Source of the DNA: a virus
Reading direction: 5' to 3' (one strand)
Length of the DNA: 39,036 nucleotides
Virus record (IMG/VR): IMGVR_UViG_3300047274_000193
Span: 1 to 39,036 of that record
The notes under the pieces: model-generated
What the model saw: only the letters and a program-made list of their open reading frames with translations
What the model was told of the DNA's origin: nothing
Database searches by the model: none
Translations under genes and position numbers: made by a program
In this document: positions 35,591 to 39,036 of the stretch, piece by piece
How positions within the stretch are numbered: the first letter of the stretch is position 1
Layout of the letters: each line of letters starts with the position of its first letter

Positions 35591-37195
35591 TCAGTAGGAG
35601 CCTCCTCCCCAAGAACGCATGGCGTCATTACCCTGATACTCCGGGTCCATGACCATCAGGTACCGTAGGCAGTCGACAGGGTCCTTGGTCGCACCCTTTT
35701 CGCCGTCCTTTCCGGTCCACTCACGGAGGCAGTAAATCAGGTTCTGACAGTCCTCGGAGACGTAAAGTCTGGGATGATTGATTGAAGTCAGGGGCTGATG
35801 ATGGTCGTAGGCAAACCCGTCGTTAATCATGGCAACGCCCTGCTCAATGCGGATGCCAGCGGCAGGACGAAAGTGCATAGGTTCCTCACCCGCATCAAGA
35901 AGTTCGATAAGCGAGACGCCGCCATCGTCCATAGAAGCCTTAGAGCCTCCGGCACGAGGGTCGATGTAACGCTCGCAGATTTCCTCGTTTCCTTCGAGTT
36001 CTCGGATGAGGGACTTGTAGTCCTCGATTGAGCGTCCGCAGTTGTTACGCTGTCCGGAGCCCGCTTTTCCGTCAGGCGACGAGTCCGGCATGGCCCATTC
36101 GCCTTCCGAGAGGTCCGGCCACTCACGGTAGACGTACATTTCTCCGCTTTCAGAGACACGGAGCCAGAGCATGAACCAGTTTCTGGCTCCCGCCGGGTCG
36201 ACGACCATGTAGTTGGTGCCTTCGGCCGGGACTTTGTCCGGCGGGATGATGTTTGCGTCCGTGAACCTCGGGAACTGGTTGCCCGTGACGTTGTCCGCCC
36301 AGCCATACGCTCGGATTCTGATTTCATAAGGCTTCTTGCCCTCCAGCATCTTCTTCAACTGGCTGAACGGGTTGTAAGGGTTGAGTTGCGAGTGGAACCA
36401 CATCACGGAGGCACTCCGTCCGTGGCATCTCGCCTTGTAAGGCATCGTGCCTGACGGGCATCCGGCAACGTGGACTCCGGGCCCGAGCAGTTCGGCTTCC
36501 TTGAACTCCGTGAACTTGCACCCCGAGACGTACTCCTTGACGACAGGGCTGTACCCGTGAATCGGAGTGAAAGTCGTGACCAACTTGCCCATGCGGGTGA
36601 CGATGCGGTAGCGGAGCGTCTCGACCCAGTCCAGAGGCACGAGTTCGTCGCACCAGATTAGGTCCACCTCGCCGCCCTCGATGACCTCACGCTTCTGGGC
36701 GTAGTTCATAAAGAAGCATTGGCTCTTGTTCGGCAGGATGAACGTTCCGTCGGAAAAACCGTTCTTCTGCGTGTACTGGACGTTGGTAATCTTGTTCTTA
36801 CGCAGTTCCTTGTACTCCGAGGGCAGATACTTGTAGACGACGTTCTGTTGCATCTCGATGGACGACTTGTTGGTCGTATGGAGGCACCAGACACGTGCGT
36901 TCGGGTTGTTGATGAGCGTCTGGACGACACGTTTTGCGGCCCATTCGGTCTTGGAGGCACGGTTTCCTCCGAGTACCAGCAGTTCGTTGCACTCGGTGAG
37001 CATCTTGTCGGCCTCCTTCCAATGCGGAAGGTCGAAACCATGGCGGTAAGGGTCCAGTTTCTCGGCCAGAATCTTGTCCTCACGCAGAGTGAGGAGTTCA
37101 GCCACCTTTTCCGCACCGAACTTCTCGGTCAGCGACCGAATGTCCTGAACTGACGGTGCGACAAGCACCGGATGCGGGGTGGGCTGGAAGTTCAT
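35591..37195 (-). CDS. terL: Terminase large subunit
   Basis: This is the ATP-driven packaging motor with its nuclease. The 534 residues have the ATPase domain first: Walker A GGNRASKT (76-83), Walker B VDLIWCDE (177-184) and a TTFTP coupling motif (207-211). The RNase H-like nuclease follows, with acidic ligands in VVDPAG (Asp333), YIDPRAG (Asp412) and KDPVDCLRY (Asp505). Length is normal. It starts at ATG 37195, overlapping the stop of the upstream gene as ATGA. The ASKT form of the P-loop is common in podoviral TerL. A small subunit is not obvious. Candidates are the HTH proteins at 6952-7428, 35397-35588 and 38348-38758. Confidence 0.93.
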   Translation of the reverse strand: MNFQPTPHPVLVAPSVQDIRSLTEKFGAEKVAELLTLREDKILAEKLDPYRHGFDLPHWKEADKMLTECNELLVLGGNRASKTEWAAKRVVQTLINNPNARVWCLHTTNKSSIEMQQNVVYKYLPSEYKELRKNKITNVQYTQKNGFSDGTFILPNKSQCFFMNYAQKREVIEGGEVDLIWCDELVPLDWVETLRYRIVTRMGKLVTTFTPIHGYSPVVKEYVSGCKFTEFKEAELLGPGVHVAGCPSGTMPYKARCHGRSASVMWFHSQLNPYNPFSQLKKMLEGKKPYEIRIRAYGWADNVTGNQFPRFTDANIIPPDKVPAEGTNYMVVDPAGARNWFMLWLRVSESGEMYVYREWPDLSEGEWAMPDSSPDGKAGSGQRNNCGRSIEDYKSLIRELEGNEEICERYIDPRAGGSKASMDDGGVSLIELLDAGEEPMHFRPAAGIRIEQGVAMINDGFAYDHHQPLTSINHPRLYVSEDCQNLIYCLREWTGKDGEKGATKDPVDCLRYLMVMDPEYQGNDAMRSWGGGSY

Positions 37196-38010
37196 GCTAT
37201 GTTTCCAACCCTTTTCTTCGTTTCTTCCCTGTTGTAGTTGTACGCCTTGCCCATGGCGGCCTTCTTCTGCTCATACCGCTGTTTAAGCACGGCCGCCTTC
37301 GAATCATCACGCTCCATGTTCATCTCCGTCTTTTCAGCGGACTGGTCGAGGTCCGGACGCCAGACCAACTCCTGACCGGGAGTCCTCGATTCATCGCTTC
37401 TGGGATTGAAGTTCTGGAATCCGTCGGTGACACGACGGACGTTATGGATGCCCATCAGGAAGTTCGGCTCATACTTGTCTCCACGGACTGCGGCCATGAC
37501 TTCGGCACGTTTGAAGTGGATTGCGTTGATGTTGTACTCGGCGTCCATTTCGGCCTTCTTGCGTTGACGATGACCCTCGATGGTCGCATCGCCCATCTCA
37601 ATCGGGTCGAAAGTGCCCATCAATGAGATGCCACGTGACAAGGCCCTTCCTACCTTGGGTATCTGCTCTATCGTGTTCTCAAGGACGTAACGCTTGGCTA
37701 CCGAACGTGGGTCGTACTTGTCCTTGAGCCTTTTGACAGGTCCGGCCTTGGTCGCCGAGTCCACGGCATCCTCGACGTACTTTCCTACAAACTCATGCTC
37801 AACGGGCTCAGTTTCACGGAGATACTCGGCCGCCGTCACCATCCTTTGCTGGTTATCGCTCCACACCTTCGTCGTATGATACCTTTGCTCATTAACCTTT
37901 CCAAGTACGCCACCAGACATGAACCCCGGGACATACGGAGAAACCGTGTCCTTAGGATAGACGGTCTTGTCCTTGTTGCCAAATCCCCTTCCGTTGTACG
38001 GGTCGTTCAT
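37192..38010 (-). CDS. Hypothetical protein upstream of terL (272 aa)
   Basis: Not recognised. The sequence is hydrophilic with a mixed charge. It has a Gly/Pro/Tyr-rich N-terminus, Lys/Arg/Glu-rich helices (about 55-115), a region with KRYVLENTIEQIPKVGRAL (about 105-123) and a C-terminal coiled-coil-like part (KTEMNMERDDSKAAVLKQRYEQKKAAMGKAY, about 232-262). The ATG at 38010 lies one base after the stop of the upstream gene. The end overlaps terL as ATGA. Position suggests a packaging or minor virion protein, but no motif supports a particular role. Confidence 0.6.
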   Translation of the reverse strand: MNDPYNGRGFGNKDKTVYPKDTVSPYVPGFMSGGVLGKVNEQRYHTTKVWSDNQQRMVTAAEYLRETEPVEHEFVGKYVEDAVDSATKAGPVKRLKDKYDPRSVAKRYVLENTIEQIPKVGRALSRGISLMGTFDPIEMGDATIEGHRQRKKAEMDAEYNINAIHFKRAEVMAAVRGDKYEPNFLMGIHNVRRVTDGFQNFNPRSDESRTPGQELVWRPDLDQSAEKTEMNMERDDSKAAVLKQRYEQKKAAMGKAYNYNREETKKRVGNIA

Positions 38011-38011
38011 G

Positions 38012-38284
38012 TCACCAAGCCTTGCACGACCAATACCGGGCCTTGGTCTTGGGCCCCGGATTGTCGCAGTTGTGACGGGCACGGAAGTTGGCCCGACGTC
38101 CGGGCATGTGCTTCTTGATGCTCATGTTGGGGTCGCCAAAACGCACGATGATGGTCCGTCCGGAAGGGTTCTTAACGTAGACGGCTGACTTCTTCGGGCC
38201 GCCCGGAGTCCGGAACGGCTTGTTCAGCGTCACCTTCCTGCCCTTGTAATCAGCCACGGCGTCCCTTCCTTTTCTTACCGCCAC
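38012..38284 (-). CDS. Conserved phage 'YWSCKAW' family protein (90 aa)
   Basis: The protein carries a pattern I recognise from many marine and gut phages: AVYVKNPSGRTIIVRFGDPNMSIKKHMPGRRANFRARHNCDNPG...KARYWSCKAW (about 34-90). It has conserved Arg/His/Cys and a C-terminal Trp-Ser-Cys-Lys-x-Trp. It is usually near terminase genes and has no agreed function. The Cys/His residues hint at metal binding. Its start ATG at 38284 overlaps a 20-codon microORF, and it is the first gene after the parS palindrome. Confidence 0.75.
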   Translation of the reverse strand: MAVRKGRDAVADYKGRKVTLNKPFRTPGGPKKSAVYVKNPSGRTIIVRFGDPNMSIKKHMPGRRANFRARHNCDNPGPKTKARYWSCKAW

Positions 38285-38312
38285 AGCAACAGCCCTTGGA
38301 TTTGCGTCTCAT
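38250..38312 (-). CDS. MicroORF: 20-residue Cys/Lys/Arg-rich peptide
   Basis: The frame begins MRRKSKG, contains CCC followed by GG, and ends KKRKGRRG, so more than half its residues are basic or cysteine. Its ATG at 38312 lies 10 bases downstream of the parS palindrome and overlaps the start of the next gene by 35 bases. A basic Cys-rich peptide could bind nucleic acid or metal, or the frame may simply be a leader that couples translation of the next gene. No evidence of expression. Confidence 0.35.
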   Translation of the reverse strand: MRRKSKGCCCGGKKRKGRRG

Positions 38313-38322
38313 AATGTCAGGA

Positions 38323-38338
38323 TGTTCCACGTGGAACA
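38323..38338. promoter_or_regulatory. Perfect bacterial parS palindrome
   Basis: TGTTCCACGTGGAACA is a 16-bp perfect palindrome that matches the bacterial parS consensus (tGTTNCACGTGNAACa), the loading site of chromosomal ParB. It sits in the gap between a HTH-like gene (stop at 38348) and the packaging genes. No parA or parB gene is in the window. Chance of the 12 fixed bases occurring in 39 kb is about 0.002 under uniform base use, by my own estimate. Confidence 0.75.
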
Positions 38339-38347
38339 ATCGGTCAA

Positions 38348-38758
38348 TCACCAACGCCCCGGGAAGCGGGGATGACGGGCCGCAACCAGCCTTTCACCGT
38401 CCCGCCTAAGCGGGACCGTCATCCCGACGTTGAAGAAGTCTGAATCACGGACAAGCACCGGGACCTTCTTGTCTCCGACCTCGCACAGAATCAGCCTCGG
38501 GTTGCCATACTTCCCGACCACCTTGCCCTCCGACTTGAACACGGGCTCCTCCTTGATGGCCTCAGCCTCCTTCTCATCGAACCCGAACTGAGCCATCAGT
38601 TTGGCAAGGCCAGCCTCCGTCCACTCCACGTCCCAATACTTCTTCTGCCTCTTGCTCGGTATCTTCGACCAATGCTCATGCTCCATGAACATCCTCCGCA
38701 CCTCCAGCAACTGTTCACGGCTAATCCCCAACTTCTCACAAATCTCTCGTTCAGTCAT
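38348..38758 (-). CDS. HTH-like first gene of the late operon (136 aa)
   Basis: The protein has an N-terminal HTH-like segment (TEREICEKLGISREQLLEVRRMF, about 2-24), a linker with basic KRQKKYWDVEWTEAGLAKL (about 36-54), an acidic helix, and a beta-rich C-terminal part ending RDSDFFNVGMTVPLRRDGERLVAARHPRFPGRW. Its ending resembles small phage proteins that follow the pattern 'LVRD...F..GM.VP.R..G.R.V..R.PRFPG.W'. It could be a late-gene regulator or a small terminase-like DNA binder; it directly precedes parS and the packaging genes. The start ATG at 38758 is nine bases after the -10 box of promoter H. Confidence 0.7.
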   Translation of the reverse strand: MTEREICEKLGISREQLLEVRRMFMEHEHWSKIPSKRQKKYWDVEWTEAGLAKLMAQFGFDEKEAEAIKEEPVFKSEGKVVGKYGNPRLILCEVGDKKVPVLVRDSDFFNVGMTVPLRRDGERLVAARHPRFPGRW

Positions 38759-38767
38759 AGTTCATTC

Positions 38768-38796
38768 CTTATCCGCTAACAGAGCCTTTAGGTCAA
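38768..38796 (-). promoter_or_regulatory. Putative late promoter, site H (GCTTGACC-17-GATAAG)
   Basis: The minus strand reads TTGACC, 17 bp, GATAAG, then nine bases to the ATG at 38758 in ACTATG context. It is the best spaced member of the family and the only candidate at the head of the roughly 26-kb leftward structural operon. The AAGGA that could act as a ribosome-binding site overlaps the -10 box itself. Confidence 0.6.
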
Positions 38797-39002
38797 GCAA
38801 TAATCCACACACCCAACATCAGTTCACCTAATACCAGAACAAGCCCAACAACCCAGCCTTGACACACCCCCACCTCACCTCCCCTCATACTCCCCTCCTG
38901 ACGCTCGCTGACGCTCGCTTCTTTCGCTGACACTTGGACAAGCCAATCCCCAATCCCCAGCAAGCCAGCCCGACCAACGGCATTTGAGACTAAAAACCTC
39001 AT
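38793..39002 (-). CDS. Doubtful small membrane-protein frame upstream of the late promoter (69 aa)
   Basis: The C-terminal part (about residues 49-68: GWVVGLVLVLGELMLGVWII) reads like a membrane segment, and the stop TGA lies in the -35 box of promoter H, as other upstream genes do in this genome. Against it, the ATG at 39002 lacks the CTATG context, the first half is Gly/Glu/Ser-rich with no family likeness, and the region holds repeats and a G-rich tract. It may be noncoding. Confidence 0.3.
   Translation of the reverse strand: MRFLVSNAVGRAGLLGIGDWLVQVSAKEASVSERQEGSMRGGEVGVCQGWVVGLVLVLGELMLGVWIIA
38899..38918. repeat. Tandem direct repeat TGACGCTCGC x2
   Basis: Two exact adjacent copies of a 10-base unit lie in the roughly 280-bp stretch upstream of the late promoter, followed by a partial third (TTCGCTGAC). 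The flanking minus-strand DNA at about 38866-38899 is G-rich with runs of four to five G. The region may hold a packaging or regulatory site. Apart from the doubtful frame above and promoter H, I see no convincing gene here. Confidence 0.45.
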
Positions 39003-39036
39003 GTGGGTGGACCCGTTAGGACAGGCGGGCCCGGCG

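Noticed and set aside
1-39036. Integrase, attachment site, CRISPR array or tRNA genes
   Set aside because: No integrase-type protein, no regularly spaced repeats and no cloverleaf-capable segment were seen while reading the window; absence by eye is not proof for tRNA-like elements.

Overview
The window looks like an essentially complete genome of a tailed double-stranded DNA phage with a short tail (podovirus architecture). It has one compact gene set, no host genes, and one example each of the packaging, capsid, tail, DNA-ejection, lysis, replication and recombination modules. Nothing in it resembles an integrase, a CI-type repressor, an RNA polymerase, a DNA polymerase, a tRNA or a CRISPR array, so the phage presumably uses host polymerases. 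The host cannot be read directly. Many late genes lack a Shine-Dalgarno sequence, yet the promoters look like ordinary sigma70 sites. That would fit a moderate-to-high GC host that tolerates leaderless or SD-free translation (for example Verrucomicrobiota), but this is a guess.

Layout. (1) 1-6.9 kb, minus strand: an early or accessory arm of small unknown genes. They sit in short operons, each opened by the same promoter type (GCTTGAC, 15-16 bp, TATTAC, then only 9-13 bp to a CTATG start). The arm ends, next to the central switch, with a RecE-type exonuclease and a RusA-type resolvase. The outermost 3.7 kb is very GC-rich and almost lacks CAG/CTG. (2) 6.9-12.4 kb, plus strand: a helix-turn-helix protein, small conserved phage genes, a PP-loop (PAPS-reductase-like) enzyme, a replication initiator that appears to need a -1 frameshift, a DnaC-like helicase loader, a lytic transglycosylase, a ribbon-helix-helix regulator, an ERF annealing protein with an SSB-like C-terminal tip, and a PD-(D/E)XK nuclease-like protein. 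(3) 12.3-39 kb, minus strand, transcribed from right to left: a HTH-like protein, a perfect bacterial parS palindrome, packaging genes (large terminase), portal, scaffold, DUF5309/SU10-type capsid, tail adaptor, nozzle and fibres, then a T7-like ejection cassette (gp13/14/15/16-like order). Its last member is an 8.6-kb gene for a 2862-residue multi-domain polyvalent-type protein. The strand ends with holins and a lipoprotein spanin candidate.

How it fits together. A divergent promoter region at 6.89-6.95 kb separates the leftward early genes from the rightward replication operon. The two halves of a recombination system (RecE-type exonuclease, ERF annealing protein) lie on either side of it. 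The initiator/loader pair resembles lambda O/P, with repeats inside the initiator gene that could be the origin. A single promoter at 38.77-38.80 kb appears to head the late operon, with parS about 430 bp downstream. The late structural order follows T7: portal, scaffold, capsid, adaptor, nozzle, core proteins, lysis. The most unusual items are the canonical parS site without any parAB genes, the putative frameshifted initiator, the family of apparently leaderless promoters, and the giant ejected polyvalent protein.
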